A DNA stretch of 64,000 nucleotides from DAOUGC01 sp034429695 (GCA_034429695.1 DAOUGC010000037.1:5325-69324), one strand, 5' to 3'. Counted from the first letter of the stretch, positions 1 through 9,346 are shown. The notes: generated by a model not told the origin, from the sequence alone. Translations and numbers: made by a program.

Positions 1-1339
1 GCTTGGTGAACGGGCGAACCATGATCACCTGCTGGCCGTGTTCCTTTGCCATGCGCTCGGTGGTGTCTGCATCGAAGTAAATCTGGCCAACCGCGGCGCC
101 CGGAGAAGCGTTCACGCCCTTGGCATACACGCCAGCGGCGCGGGCTTTCTTGACTGATTCCATATTGAACTGCGGGTGCAGCAGGGTGTCCACATCACCA
201 GGGGTAACACGCTTGACGGCTTCTTCGCGGGTGATCAAACCCTCGTTTGCCATCTGCACAGCCACAGCCACGGCGGCGCGTGCAGTGCGCTTGCCGTTGC
301 GGGTCTGCAGCATCCACAGGCGGCCGCGCTCAATGGTGAATTCAACGTCCTGCATGTCGTGATAGTGCTTCTCAAGAATGTCAACAATCTCGAGGAATTG
401 TTTGTAGGCTTCGGGAGATTCGTTACCGAGCTGATCGATGGGATTGGTGTTGCGGATACCAGCCACAACATCCTCACCCTGGGCATTCATCAGGTAATCG
501 CCGTACAGCTTCTTCTCGCCGGTGGCAGGATTGCGCGTGAAAGCCACACCCGTGCCTGAGTCCCAGCCCATGTTGCCGAACACCATGGTCACAATATTGA
601 CGGCGGTTCCCAGATCATCGGGGATGTTGGTGGCGCGGCGGTAGTCAATGGCGCGCTTGCCGTTCCAGCTCTTGAACACGGCTTCCGATGCCAGGCGAAC
701 CTGTTCCATCGGGTCCTGCGGGAAGTCAAAACCAACGTGCTCGCGCACAACGGCCTTGAACTTCTCGGTCAATGCCTTCAAATCAGAGGCATCCAGGTCA
801 GTGTCGTTCTTTACGCCCTTGTTGTGCTTGTAGGCATCCAGAACATCCTCAAAAGCTTCATCCGGCATGCCCAACACCACTGACCCGAACATCTGGATCA
901 GACGGCGATAGGAGTCGTACACAAAGCGCTCGTTTCCGGTCAGGTTAACCATGCCGGCAGCGGTCTCGTCATTCAAACCGATGTTCAGCACGGTATCCAT
1001 CATACCGGGCATCGAGAATTTTGCGCCGGAGCGGCAGGAAACCAGCAGCGGATTCTTGGGGTCGCCAAATTTCTTACCCGATGCTGATTCGACGCCCTTC
1101 ATGGCTGTCAAAACCTGTTCCCACGCGCCGTCGGGGAACTGCCCGCCATTCGCCAGATAGGCATTGCAGGCTTCGGTGGTGATGGTGAAAAACGGGGGAA
1201 CCGGCAGACCGATGCGAGTCATGTCCGCCAGGTTGGCGCCTTTACCACCCAGCAAGGCTCGAACGCCCTCCCAGTCGTTGCTCACATAGGCAACAGCCTG
1301 GTCCAGCTCATTAAACAAATATACCCACTTTTTAGACAC
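1..1339 (-). CDS. ppdK: Pyruvate phosphate dikinase, N-terminal part (3' end outside window)
   Basis: Cytoplasmic enzyme interconverting pyruvate, ATP and Pi with PEP, AMP and PPi. The visible 446 codons cover the ATP-grasp nucleotide-binding region: the N-terminus reads SKKWVYLFNE, followed by LLGGKGANLADM, FTITTEACNAY, SGAKFSMPGMMDTVLNIG and AFTRNPATGEKKLYG, all typical of the family. The phosphohistidine and PEP-binding domains lie beyond base 1. The start is decided by the ribosome binding site: AGGAGG at 1346-1351 abuts an ATG at 1345, but stands 6 bases before an in-frame GTG at 1339, which also gives the usual family N-terminus. A possible extended -10 (TGGTAGAAT on the minus strand) lies at 1408-1416. 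It is divergent from the receiver gene at 1531. Confidence 0.95.
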   Translation of the reverse strand, partial: MSKKWVYLFNELDQAVAYVSNDWEGVRALLGGKGANLADMTRIGLPVPPFFTITTEACNAYLANGGQFPDGAWEQVLTAMKGVESASGKKFGDPKNPLLVSCRSGAKFSMPGMMDTVLNIGLNDETAAGMVNLTGNERFVYDSYRRLIQMFGSVVLGMPDEAFEDVLDAYKHNKGVKNDTDLDASDLKALTEKFKAVVREHVGFDFPQDPMEQVRLASEAVFKSWNGKRAIDYRRATNIPDDLGTAVNIVTMVFGNMGWDSGTGVAFTRNPATGEKKLYGDYLMNAQGEDVVAGIRNTNPIDQLGNESPEAYKQFLEIVDILEKHYHDMQDVEFTIERGRLWMLQTRNGKRTARAAVAVAVQMANEGLITREEAVKRVTPGDVDTLLHPQFNMESVKKARAAGVYAKGVNASPGAAVGQIYFDADTTERMAKEHGQQVIMVRPFTK

Positions 1340-1530
1340 GTTCATCCTCCTGAGATTGGCTTCAATATGCCCGTTTATCAGGGCAAAATTTGCGCTTAAT
1401 CGGGGGAATTCTACCACAAACAGGCTGTTTATACATCTTTTTGTCTCAAATCCTTTTGTAAACCACCTGCAAGGTAAAAGCGTGTTTGGACTCCGGATAA
1501 TTAAGCTAGAATTTGGGGCACGGAGGACTT

Positions 1531-1929
1531 ATGAAAATCCTCGTCATCGACGACGACCAAGCAATGACTGAACTGCTCACATTGTTACTGCAACCGGCCA
1601 CCCCTGATATCCTGACGGCTAATTCAGCACCCGACGGCATTCGTCTGGCAAAGGAAGGCTCCCCTGATATCATCATCCTTGACATGATGATGCCCGATAT
1701 GCCCGGCTGGGAGGTATGCAGTAAAATTCGTGAGTTTTCCAGCATGCCCATTCTGATCCTCTCCGCGCTGGACAATCCGGGTATGGTCGCCCGAGCGCTC
1801 AATAGCGGCGCCGATGATTACTTGATCAAACCCATCTCCAGCGGTGTACTGGTGGCTTATATCAACAAACTCGTCCGGCGTACCGGCGCCACCCTGCTTA
1901 CCCCCCGCCTCACTGTTTCCCCCACCTGA
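1531..1929 (+). CDS. Stand-alone response regulator receiver protein
   Basis: A 132-residue single-domain receiver (CheY/Spo0F-like) expected to accept a phosphoryl group from a histidine kinase not in this window. Visible landmarks: acidic pocket D7-D9 (VIDDD), phosphoacceptor D51 in IIILDMMMP, the Ser in ILILSAL and K100 in YLIKP. No output domain follows; about 15 residues trail the domain. The start at ATG 1531 is preceded by CGGAGG with good spacing; upstream TTG codons have no such site. The neighbours are unrelated, so its partner kinase and output are unknown. Confidence 0.9.
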   Translation: MKILVIDDDQAMTELLTLLLQPATPDILTANSAPDGIRLAKEGSPDIIILDMMMPDMPGWEVCSKIREFSSMPILILSALDNPGMVARALNSGADDYLIKPISSGVLVAYINKLVRRTGATLLTPRLTVSPT

Positions 1930-2034
1930 TCGACAATTTTTTATTGCCCCACCCGGCGCACCGGTTGATTGGTAAATCTGGATATTCTCGGTCCATCTGT
2001 AGTACAATGTCAAAAACCAACCGGAGGCGTTTCT

Positions 2035-2331
2035 GTGCAAACCTGTTCACAATGTCACACCCAGTCTCCAGACAGCGTTCATGAATGTCCAACCTGCCAT
2101 GCTGATCTGCGACAGTCATCCAACACGGCTGTTGCGCTCAGGAAATTTCAGGATAACCCGCGGGTAAAATCCATTCGCATCCAGGTCGCTCATGATTGTT
2201 GTCCCGCATGCCAGCAAATGATGGGGGTCTACAGCAAGGATGATGTCCCCCAACTGCCTGTGGAAGCCTGCTCACACCCGCAGGGTTGTCGCTGCTTCTA
2301 CACCCCCATCCTGGAAGAAATCTATCCATAG
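2035..2331 (+). CDS. Small zinc-ribbon protein of unknown function
   Basis: A 98-residue soluble protein with several Cys pairs: CSQC and CPTC near the N-terminus (one zinc-ribbon-like pair set), then CCPAC, and a C-terminal CSHPQGCRC followed by FYTPILEEIYP. The pattern suggests one or two structural zinc sites. The start is GTG 2035, with GGAGG at 2023-2027 seven bases upstream; upstream in-frame codons have no ribosome binding site. It lies between the receiver gene and the SppA pair with gaps of about 100 and 180 bases, so it may be a separate unit. I do not recognise a function. Confidence 0.72.
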   Translation: MQTCSQCHTQSPDSVHECPTCHADLRQSSNTAVALRKFQDNPRVKSIRIQVAHDCCPACQQMMGVYSKDDVPQLPVEACSHPQGCRCFYTPILEEIYP

Positions 2332-2514
2332 GTTCAGTGGTAAAAAACAGGGGGAACTATTGGTATTTAATTGTCGTCCTAAAAGAAACCACTCAAACCC
2401 ATGATTATCCCCTTAAAGGATCGAAACCAAAGCGGTTACAATTAACCGCAGTTATCCAGACTATTGACGCAACATCATTTTGCAGGGTCGTCATACCAAA
2501 GGAGGCACCCGCTG

Positions 2515-3375
2515 ATGACACAGATCTCACCCACCGATGCAGACAAACCCAAACGTCTGTCCTGGCTGCTGCTGATCCCGCTGCTACTGGGGTTCATCGC
2601 TGCGGCTTTCATCCCCCGGCCCATCGTCGGGGTCATTTACCTGGACGCTGCCATTGACAGCTACTCTGCCCAGGACATGATCGAGCAGATCACCTATGCC
2701 AGCGAACACCCACGCGTACGCGCGGTGGTGCTGGTGATGAACAGCCCGGGCGGAACCGTCACCGACACGGAATCGGTCTACATGGAACTGGCAAAACTTC
2801 GCGAGACCAAACCCGTCGTGACGATGATCGAAGGCATGGCTGCCAGTGGCGGCTATTATCTCTCGGTCGGTACTGATTACATCCTTGCCAAGCCCTCCTC
2901 CATGGTCGGCAACATTGGCGTCATCGGCTACACGCCCGAAGCGCCATCCGTGGGTGATGATGTATACTCCACCGGCCCGTACAAATTGTTTGGCTTCCCG
3001 CGTGATAATTTCATCCGCCAGCTTGAAATGCTCAAACAGGGTTTCCTGCAGGCGGTGTTGCTTGGCCGCGGCGACGCCCTGAAGGTTGGACCCGAGGTGG
3101 TGGTCAGCGGCCAGATCTGGCACGGCGCAGAAGCGCTGCGCCTTGGTTTTGTGGACGGCCTGGCCACCCGCGGTGAAGCCTTTGACAAAGCCGCCGAACT
3201 GGCGCACATTGCCAATTACAAGGTGGAGGACCTGCGCCCGCTGGCGGGTCTGCCAGAATCCTCCTATTACTATTTCTTCTACGAAACCCCCGAAGGCAAG
3301 GTCACCCCTTATCCGCGTGAGCAGGGCATTTACATGCTTTACATCCCGCCGGTCGGAATGGAGACTGCCCAATGA
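2515..3375 (+). CDS. sppA: SppA-like signal peptide peptidase (S49), membrane anchored
   Basis: A 286-residue serine protease of the S49/ClpP-crotonase fold, the short SppA type that digests signal peptides left in the membrane. An N-terminal hydrophobic segment (about residues 16-34) anchors it. The nucleophile Ser lies in GMAASGGYYLS, and STGPYKLFGFPRD supplies the candidate general-base Lys at the position expected from Bacillus SppA. NSPGGTVTDTE and the C-terminal HGAEALRLGFVDGLA also match the family. The start at ATG 2515 follows AAAGGAGG at 2498-2505. The stop overlaps the next gene by 4 bases, so the two products are probably made together. Confidence 0.88.
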   Translation: MTQISPTDADKPKRLSWLLLIPLLLGFIAAAFIPRPIVGVIYLDAAIDSYSAQDMIEQITYASEHPRVRAVVLVMNSPGGTVTDTESVYMELAKLRETKPVVTMIEGMAASGGYYLSVGTDYILAKPSSMVGNIGVIGYTPEAPSVGDDVYSTGPYKLFGFPRDNFIRQLEMLKQGFLQAVLLGRGDALKVGPEVVVSGQIWHGAEALRLGFVDGLATRGEAFDKAAELAHIANYKVEDLRPLAGLPESSYYYFFYETPEGKVTPYPREQGIYMLYIPPVGMETAQ

Positions 3376-5021
3376 AAAAACTGACCAGCATTCTGCTCAT
3401 CGCGGCATTGTTCCTGCTGCCCATCCTGGCGCGCGGTTTATGGTTCTACCGCGGCATCTACCTGCCCAAAGAAAAAGTGCAAATTCCCGATTTCGCCAGT
3501 TTCACCATTCCTGAGCCTCCAGTTTCCACGCCCTCCGCAGCAACCAGCATGGTAAACCGCACCACTGAAGGTGCACCTGCGCCGGTGATCATGTTCGACA
3601 TGCTGCACTCCAACCTGGTGTCGCTGTCAGAGATCGAACCCCTTACCCATCTGCTGGCTCAAGCCGGGGCACGGGTGATCAACAACAATGCCAATTTCAC
3701 CCTGGCACAGCAATTGAAAGCCGTGGATTCGTTCGTGGTCATTTCGCCCACTTACGCCTTCCTGCCCGAAGAACTGGCCGCCGTTCAGCAGTTTGTGGAA
3801 CACGGCGGACGCCTGCTGGTGATCACCGACCCCACCCGCTCTTACAGCATGTACGGTTACTACGACTATTACACCGTCAGCAGTGTAACCCCGGTGGATA
3901 TCGCCAACCTGCTGCTCGATCCGTGGCAGATCGCATTTGCCAACGATTACGTTTATAACCTGACTGAAAACGAAGGCAATTTCCGCAACATCATCTTCAC
4001 TGACCTGGCTCAAAATGAACTCACCACTTCGGTCTCGCGCCTGATCTTCTACAGCGCGCACTCCCTGAGCAGCGCCCCCAACCCGATCATCACCGGTGAC
4101 GATGAGATGCTCTCATCCGACACGGATACCGGCGGCGGGTTGCCCGTGGCAGCCATTGACCCATCCGGTCAGGTGCTTGCCATTGGTGATATGAGCTTCA
4201 TGACCAGCCCTTACAGCAGCGTGGCGGACAATGCCGTCTTCCTGCGCAACCTGGCTAACTTCCTCACCAGCTCAACCCGCCAGCATGATCTCACCAGTTT
4301 CCCGTACGTCTTCACCCAACCGGTGCAATTCCTCATGTCAGAAAGTTACCGGTTGGATACCGAAAAGGTGGGGGTAATTTCCAGCGCACAACGCGGTTTA
4401 AGCATGATGAACATCAAAATGGAAATTGCCGAAAAACCGCAGCCCGGTTTTGACCTGTTGATCGCCGGAACCTATGCCGACGCGCAAAAGGAAGAGCTTG
4501 CCGCCATGTTGGAACCCTTCGAACTGGTCTTTGAGGATGGTGATGGCGGTGAGGGCTTTGACAGTTTTGACTACTGGAGCTGGGATTCCACTCCAACGCC
4601 TTACGCGCCACTTTCAGGCGATGAAGCCACGCCCACACCCGTGCAGCCCTTGGATATGCAATCCACACCAACGCCGGTTGCCCCGTTTGGCTCAGAGAGT
4701 AATCTCTTTGACCTGACCGCCACCCCCACCCCGTACTCTGAGTATGATTACAGTTGGGATAGCTATGATGACTCGGGTGATGAAACGGAATGGACCGGTA
4801 CCATCACCGTGCCGGGATTGGGAAAGGTGGAATCAACCGGCAACGGGTTGATCCTGTTCCATGCCAGCGGTGACGCCAACCAGTTGGTGCTGCTGGCTTC
4901 CTCTGAATCGGCGCTTAACAGCCTGGCGCTTTTATTGACCACCGGCGACCTCACCAACTGCGTGGTCCAGCCAGATATTGCCGTATGCGCGCTGGGTTAC
5001 TACTCAGACTATTCATACTAG
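3372..5021 (+). CDS. Membrane-anchored DUF4350-like protein
   Basis: A 549-residue protein with an N-terminal signal/anchor helix (about residues 4-24) and an extracytoplasmic body. The middle region (FVVISPTYAFLPEELAAVQQFVEHGGRLLVITDPT and later GQVLAIGDMSFMTSPYSS) resembles the glutamine-amidotransferase-like fold of DUF4350 and GldG-type proteins. Residues about 395-470 form a low-complexity linker rich in TPTP, acidic and aromatic residues; a last domain follows. It overlaps the sppA-like gene by 4 bases, which suggests a joint role in envelope protein handling. No enzymatic activity can be assigned. A strong bidirectional terminator follows. Confidence 0.75.
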   Translation: MKKLTSILLIAALFLLPILARGLWFYRGIYLPKEKVQIPDFASFTIPEPPVSTPSAATSMVNRTTEGAPAPVIMFDMLHSNLVSLSEIEPLTHLLAQAGARVINNNANFTLAQQLKAVDSFVVISPTYAFLPEELAAVQQFVEHGGRLLVITDPTRSYSMYGYYDYYTVSSVTPVDIANLLLDPWQIAFANDYVYNLTENEGNFRNIIFTDLAQNELTTSVSRLIFYSAHSLSSAPNPIITGDDEMLSSDTDTGGGLPVAAIDPSGQVLAIGDMSFMTSPYSSVADNAVFLRNLANFLTSSTRQHDLTSFPYVFTQPVQFLMSESYRLDTEKVGVISSAQRGLSMMNIKMEIAEKPQPGFDLLIAGTYADAQKEELAAMLEPFELVFEDGDGGEGFDSFDYWSWDSTPTPYAPLSGDEATPTPVQPLDMQSTPTPVAPFGSESNLFDLTATPTPYSEYDYSWDSYDDSGDETEWTGTITVPGLGKVESTGNGLILFHASGDANQLVLLASSESALNSLALLLTTGDLTNCVVQPDIAVCALGYYSDYSY

Positions 5022-5033
5022 CCTGATCATTTA

Positions 5034-5077
5034 CAAAAACACAACCTCCCCAAAATAAGCAGGGAGGTTGTGTTTTT
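5034..5077. terminator. Bidirectional intrinsic terminator
   Basis: Inverted repeat AACACAACCTCCC / GGGAGGTTGTGTT with an 11-base loop, flanked by A-rich and T-rich runs, lies between two convergent genes and can serve both. Confidence 0.88.
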
Positions 5078-5104
5078 CATCCGTAGAATTACCTATTTCG
5101 ACAA

Positions 5105-5878
5105 TTATTTGGTTGACTTTTGCACCAGTTCGCGCAGCGCATCAGCAGTGGCGTCGGGGTGTTCCATCATGGGCATATGCCCGGCCCCTTCCAGTTTCAC
5201 CAGCCAACCCCAAGGCAGCAACTGCGCAGCCTCCTGAGCTTTTTCAAGCGGGATGATGGCATCCTGCGTGCCGTGGATCACCACCGCCGGAACCGACATG
5301 CTGGCCAGGCGTTCGGTGGAATCGGCGCGGTCAGCCATGCCCCGCAGTGCGCCTTCCACACCTTCGCGGCTGGCACAGGCGCGGATCAACGCCAGTAGTT
5401 CCTGCTGCATGGAGCCAACCCCGGTCAACATCTTTGACATGCTTTCAGCCACAACTTCAATGCCCTTTTTGTGCACCTTGTCAGCCGTTGCCAGGCGATT
5501 CTGACGCTTCTCCATGCCATCTCCGGCTGTCTGACTGGCAATCAGTCCCAATCCTGCCAGACGATCTGGATGGGAGTGGGCAAACTCCAGTGTAATGTAG
5601 CCACCCATGGAATGACCAGCCATGATGACTTTATCAATCCCCAGAGAATCCAGCATCATCAATAAGTCGTCAGCCATCAATCGCATGCTGTAAACGCCAT
5701 CCGTTCGGGGCGATTTTCCGTATCCGCGCAGATCCGGCAGGATTACCCGCGCATATCGGGCGAGCCGTTCGGCGGTTTCTTTCCAAATGGAATGATCCAG
5801 TGGATATCCGTGTACCAGCACGATGGGCATTCCCTGCCCCACTTCCTCATAATATAATTTGACCGGTTCCATTTTCAT
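5105..5878 (-). CDS. Alpha/beta hydrolase
   Basis: A 257-residue cytoplasmic alpha/beta-fold hydrolase of the 3-oxoadipate enol-lactonase/esterase type. Landmarks: oxyanion region VLVHGYPLDHSIW, nucleophile Ser in GHSMGGY, acid Asp in HGTQDAIIP and catalytic His in GAGHMPMMEHP, plus the DLRGYGKS strand. The start at 5878 is set by a 4-base overlap with the stop of the upstream nucleotidyltransferase gene and by GGAG six bases upstream. The substrate cannot be told from sequence; many such proteins are promiscuous esterases. It is the last gene of the minus-strand group starting near 7413. Confidence 0.88.
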   Translation of the reverse strand: MKMEPVKLYYEEVGQGMPIVLVHGYPLDHSIWKETAERLARYARVILPDLRGYGKSPRTDGVYSMRLMADDLLMMLDSLGIDKVIMAGHSMGGYITLEFAHSHPDRLAGLGLIASQTAGDGMEKRQNRLATADKVHKKGIEVVAESMSKMLTGVGSMQQELLALIRACASREGVEGALRGMADRADSTERLASMSVPAVVIHGTQDAIIPLEKAQEAAQLLPWGWLVKLEGAGHMPMMEHPDATADALRELVQKSTK

Positions 5879-7413
5879 CTCCCACTCCGGTTTTGTCCGT
5901 TCAACCATTTTCTGGCAAAATCTTCAGCCTGCTCGCGGTCGGTCACCTCTCCGCAGGCCTGCGCCTCTGCCAGCTCATCCAATAACGCTCCCACCAGCGG
6001 CGACGGTTGCAGATCAAACAACTTCATCAGGTCCGTGCCGGTGAGCAACCTGGCTGGGGAGACCATTTCATCGCGGTGCTCCCACCAGGCATCCAGCAAC
6101 ATTCGGCAAATTTCGATCTCCCTTTGCCATTTTTCTTGAGGTAACGTAACATTCCACGTCGCCAGGGTATCCGCCAGCGATAACAGGCACACATCCACCC
6201 CGGCTTGACCGGTGGCTTTAAAGAATCGGTAAATGGCACGCCGGCTGGGCAGGTGCGGGTCATTGCTCAAATGATGCACACGCATATGCTCGCGCACTAT
6301 CACAGCCATGCGTTGGATCTCCGCCTGGCTGAAAGCCAGGGTGTGCGCGCGTGACATGGCGTGGCGGGTACTGGCTTCATCGTGCCCGAAGAACCGGGTT
6401 CGCCCACTTTCCTCAACCGTCAACGTCTCTGGCTTGCCGATATCGTGATACAACGCGGCAAAAAACAGCAGCGCACGCAAGTCACGGTTGGGCGTGATCG
6501 CGGCGCGATAATGCTCCATAAAACGCTGCTTGAAGTGTCCCAGGCCAATCCATGCCGTTCCATGGATCAGGTTGGCGTTCCGGTCAGTGCGTTCGGCTCC
6601 AACATCGTCTCCGCCTTCCACCAGCAGTGCATACAGGCGGTCCAGTTCGCGCAAAACCGCCATGCTATGTTCCCACACATCCAGTGTGTGCGGCGCTGAT
6701 TGTTGCACGCCTTTCATGGATTGCGTTTCAGGCAGGATGACCTGAAGGACGCCGAGGTGGTCCAGCACCCGCACGGCAACCACGGCGTCAGGGCTTTCCA
6801 ACATGCGTACCAGCTCATCACGCACCCGTTCCGCCGACACCTGTTCTAGCTGACCCACCGCTGCGGTCATCCAGCGGCGGGTATTTTCCTCAAGCTGAAA
6901 ACCAAGCGTATTTGCCAGCCGCACCCCGCGCAACACCCGCAAGGGATCGTCAATGAATGAACATTCTGAACAGGCGCGCAAACGGCGGGCGCGCAGGTCG
7001 GTCAACCCACCCAACGGGTCGATCAGGCGGTCAGGCTGGTTAATATCGGCTGCCATGGCATTGATGGTAAAGTCACGCAGCTCAAGGTCGCCATGCAGGC
7101 TGTCTGCCCGGGCAAGTGCAAAATCAAGGCAAACACCGTGTTGACCTGCGCCGCCCTCCTCCAGGATTACTCTTGCCGTCTGGCGCTCTTCATCCAGCAT
7201 ATAATACGCCCCGCCCAGTTGATTGGCGGCGCGTCTTGCCATCTGGCGCACGGTATCTCTCGAATCCCGGTTCAGGACCACAAAATCCACATCGTGAACA
7301 GGCCGGTTGAGCAGCGCATCACGTAATGCGCCACCCACCAGATACACCCCCTGCTCCGCGGAAAGCAATTCACGCAGAGACCCAAACAATGCCGATTGAA
7401 AAAAAGTGTCCAC
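5875..7413 (-). CDS. CCA-adding enzyme / poly(A) polymerase family protein with HD domain
   Basis: A 512-residue class II nucleotidyltransferase. Motifs in order: GGALRDALL with catalytic HDVDFVV, RDFTINAMA, IDPLGGLTDL and DDPLRVLRGVRLA (head and neck of tRNA nucleotidyltransferases). An HD-type phosphohydrolase part follows, with HTLDVWEHS, YHDIGKPETL and HDEASTRHA. The usual role is repair or addition of the tRNA 3' CCA end; some homologues are A-adding enzymes or poly(A) polymerases, so specificity is open. It matters here because the tRNA-Glu at 63558 has no encoded CCA. The start is GTG 7413 with only a weak AGAGG upstream. The stop overlaps the hydrolase gene by 4 bases. Confidence 0.87.
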   Translation of the reverse strand: MDTFFQSALFGSLRELLSAEQGVYLVGGALRDALLNRPVHDVDFVVLNRDSRDTVRQMARRAANQLGGAYYMLDEERQTARVILEEGGAGQHGVCLDFALARADSLHGDLELRDFTINAMAADINQPDRLIDPLGGLTDLRARRLRACSECSFIDDPLRVLRGVRLANTLGFQLEENTRRWMTAAVGQLEQVSAERVRDELVRMLESPDAVVAVRVLDHLGVLQVILPETQSMKGVQQSAPHTLDVWEHSMAVLRELDRLYALLVEGGDDVGAERTDRNANLIHGTAWIGLGHFKQRFMEHYRAAITPNRDLRALLFFAALYHDIGKPETLTVEESGRTRFFGHDEASTRHAMSRAHTLAFSQAEIQRMAVIVREHMRVHHLSNDPHLPSRRAIYRFFKATGQAGVDVCLLSLADTLATWNVTLPQEKWQREIEICRMLLDAWWEHRDEMVSPARLLTGTDLMKLFDLQPSPLVGALLDELAEAQACGEVTDREQAEDFARKWLNGQNRSGR

Positions 7414-7449
7414 CCTCTTACCAATTCTTCCTTGCCGGAAGGTGCGGAC

Positions 7450-8010
7450 CTATGCAGCCCTCCGGTCGTACTTCATCAAATCGACCACACCAATAAATGG
7501 CAGGTTGCGATAGTATTCGTCAATATCCAGCCCGTAGCCAAACACAAACTTGTCAGGGATGGTGAAACCGCGGTACCGCACGGGAACATCCACCTCACGG
7601 CGCTCCACCTTGTCCAGCAGGGTGCACACGGTCAGGCTGTTGGGTCTGCGGGCTGAAAGCAGATCGAGCACAGAAGCCAGTGTGCGGCCGCTGTCGATAA
7701 TGTCCTCCACCAGCAATACATCCCGATCAGTGATGGCGGTTCCCAGATCGTAGGTAATGCGCACCTGCCCGCTGGTCTCCCGCCGGCCCACTCCGTAGGA
7801 TGAGACCGCCATGAACTCAATCATATGCGGAATGGTGATGTGCCGCATCAGGTCGGTGAGGAACATGACCCCACCGCGCAGGATGCAAACCATCATCAGG
7901 TTTTTCCCCTGATAATCCCGGCTGATCTCAGCGCCCAGTTCAATCACCCGCTTTTGCAACTGTTCCTGCGGGATCAACACCTCTCCCAAAAATTCCTGAA
8001 AATCCTGCAT
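7450..8010 (-). CDS. hpt: Hypoxanthine (guanine) phosphoribosyltransferase
   Basis: A 186-residue purine salvage enzyme joining hypoxanthine or guanine to PRPP. It has the type I PRTase PRPP loop VLLVEDIIDSGRTLASV, the CILRGGVMFLTDL strand and the C-terminal DKFVFGYGLDIDEYYRNLPFIGVV typical of Hpt. The start at ATG 8010 has AGGG-type complementarity upstream and gives the standard family N-terminus QDFQEFLGEVLI; longer in-frame versions would run into the tdk gene. It lies 31 bases after tdk, so the two salvage enzymes are probably cotranscribed. Confidence 0.95.
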   Translation of the reverse strand: MQDFQEFLGEVLIPQEQLQKRVIELGAEISRDYQGKNLMMVCILRGGVMFLTDLMRHITIPHMIEFMAVSSYGVGRRETSGQVRITYDLGTAITDRDVLLVEDIIDSGRTLASVLDLLSARRPNSLTVCTLLDKVERREVDVPVRYRGFTIPDKFVFGYGLDIDEYYRNLPFIGVVDLMKYDRRAA

Positions 8011-8041
8011 AAGGGCTTCCCTCGTGGTTGTGTGGTTGGCC

Positions 8042-8638
8042 TCAGGCCAGGGTTGGATGGGTGGGTGAGCCAGGCACGATGTGATGCTTGCGACAGCGCG
8101 CCTCATACATTTCCGCCGCGCCGACGATCACCACCGGGTCCTGATAATTTGCCGGTTTGCCGTTGACCAGCCGCTGGGTGCGCGAAGCCGGTTCGCCGCA
8201 CTCCATGCAAATGGCGGTCAATTTCTCAACACTCTCGGCAATTGCCAGCAGGATGGGCATGCTGCCAAAGGGTTCACCGCGAAAGTCGGTGTCCAGCCCT
8301 GCCACAATTACACGTATGCCGCGCTGGGCAAGCAATTTAACCACCGGTACAATGCCGGCATCCATAAACTGCGCCTCATCAACACCCACCACCGTGGTCT
8401 CGGGCTTCAGGTGGGTGAGAATGTCATCAGAGCAGCGGATGGGCAGGGCATCAAACGAGGAGCCGCCGTGTGACGTTACCTTTTCACCACGGTCATAACG
8501 CTGGTCAATGGCGGGTTTGAACACCTGCACCATCTGGCGCGCGATTACTGCCCGGCGCAATCGCCGGATTAATTCTTCCGTCTTGCCGCAGAACATGGAA
8601 CCGCATATCACTTCAATGGAACCACTGTCGTGTCTCAT
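8042..8638 (-). CDS. tdk: Thymidine kinase (type II)
   Basis: A 198-residue cytosolic thymidine kinase. P-loop [11 protein letters not shown] at about residues 13-23, Walker-B-like VVGVDEAQF, the lasso/zinc region [13 protein letters not shown] and a C-terminal CRKHH, which would give the usual four zinc ligands. It makes dTMP from thymidine. ATG 8638 is preceded by GAGGAG at a short distance. It heads a tdk-hpt pair on the minus strand. Confidence 0.94.
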   Translation of the reverse strand: MRHDSGSIEVICGSMFCGKTEELIRRLRRAVIARQMVQVFKPAIDQRYDRGEKVTSHGGSSFDALPIRCSDDILTHLKPETTVVGVDEAQFMDAGIVPVVKLLAQRGIRVIVAGLDTDFRGEPFGSMPILLAIAESVEKLTAICMECGEPASRTQRLVNGKPANYQDPVVIVGAAEMYEARCRKHHIVPGSPTHPTLA

Positions 8639-8734
8639 GAACTCCTCGCAGGCTCTTTGATGCGGCAATTGTACCAAAAAAGTAAGCCTCCGCCCCGCTG
8701 TTCGTACCTGCGCAATCATTTTTTAAGGAGCGCA

Positions 8735-8766
8735 GAAACAAAGAACCCCGAATTGCTTCGGGGTTC
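8735..8766 (-). terminator. Intrinsic terminator of the L21-L27-L31 operon
   Basis: Ten-base-pair hairpin GAACCCCGAA / TTCGGGGTTC with a 4-base loop, followed on the minus strand by TTTGTTT. It stands 30 bases after the L31 stop. Confidence 0.85.
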
Positions 8767-8795
8767 CGTTATGTCACTTCAAATCTGCAGCGCGA

Positions 8796-9272
8796 TTAGA
8801 CAGCAATATCCTCAGCCGCTTCTGGCAGCTTGTAGCCCAGGGCGCGCAGCTTCTTCTTCAGGTCGATCAATGACTTGCGACCAAAACCTTCGACATCCAG
8901 CAGAGCCTGTTCGCCCTGAGCCATGCGCTCAATTGCCTGGCCGACGGTGGTGATGCCAGCCTTGGACAGCGCTTCGGTGGGGCGGGTGCCCAGTTCCAGT
9001 TCGGTGATGGGGCGCTCCAGCGAGGTGCGGGCTTCAGCGCGCGACTTCTGGGTCTCCACGTATTCCTGGCGAGCCTGCAGACGGCGGTAGAAGCGATCCA
9101 CCTGGCCTTCGATGTCCAACATGCGTGCCTGCTGTCCGGTGTAGAACGGATGGCACTTTGAGCACACTTCGGTGCGGATTTCTTTGCGGGTTGAACCGGT
9201 GTTCCAGGTGTTGCCGCAAGCGCAGACAACCTTGGCATCCGGGAAATAGGTTGGGTGAAGATTCTTCTTCAT
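8796..9272 (-). CDS. rpmE: Ribosomal protein L31 fused to an RNA polymerase alpha-CTD-like domain
   Basis: A 158-residue protein with two parts. Residues 1 to about 70 are zinc-type L31 of the large ribosomal subunit: [13 protein letters not shown] near residue 17, [21 protein letters not shown] and VDRFYRRL. After a charged helix, residues about 85-150 read as a helix-hairpin-helix module most like the C-terminal domain of RNA polymerase alpha: [24 protein letters not shown] and [18 protein letters not shown]. Normal L31 is about 65-90 residues. Compared with E. coli alpha, the Arg265 and Gly-Lys-Ser (296-299) equivalents are kept but Asn268 is replaced by Glu, so UP-element binding is uncertain. 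It is the last gene of the rplU-rpmA operon. Confidence 0.88.
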   Translation of the reverse strand: MKKNLHPTYFPDAKVVCACGNTWNTGSTRKEIRTEVCSKCHPFYTGQQARMLDIEGQVDRFYRRLQARQEYVETQKSRAEARTSLERPITELELGTRPTEALSKAGITTVGQAIERMAQGEQALLDVEGFGRKSLIDLKKKLRALGYKLPEAAEDIAV

Positions 9273-9346
9273 TGTGTCTTTTATCCTCTCCTGCATCCGG
9301 CATTCATTTGCGAATGGCGCTGCAAGAAGTCATAATCGGCAGACGG

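Noticed and set aside
2584..3372. 262-codon open frame on the minus strand
   Set aside because: Fully antisense to the SppA-like gene, whose catalytic motifs are clear.
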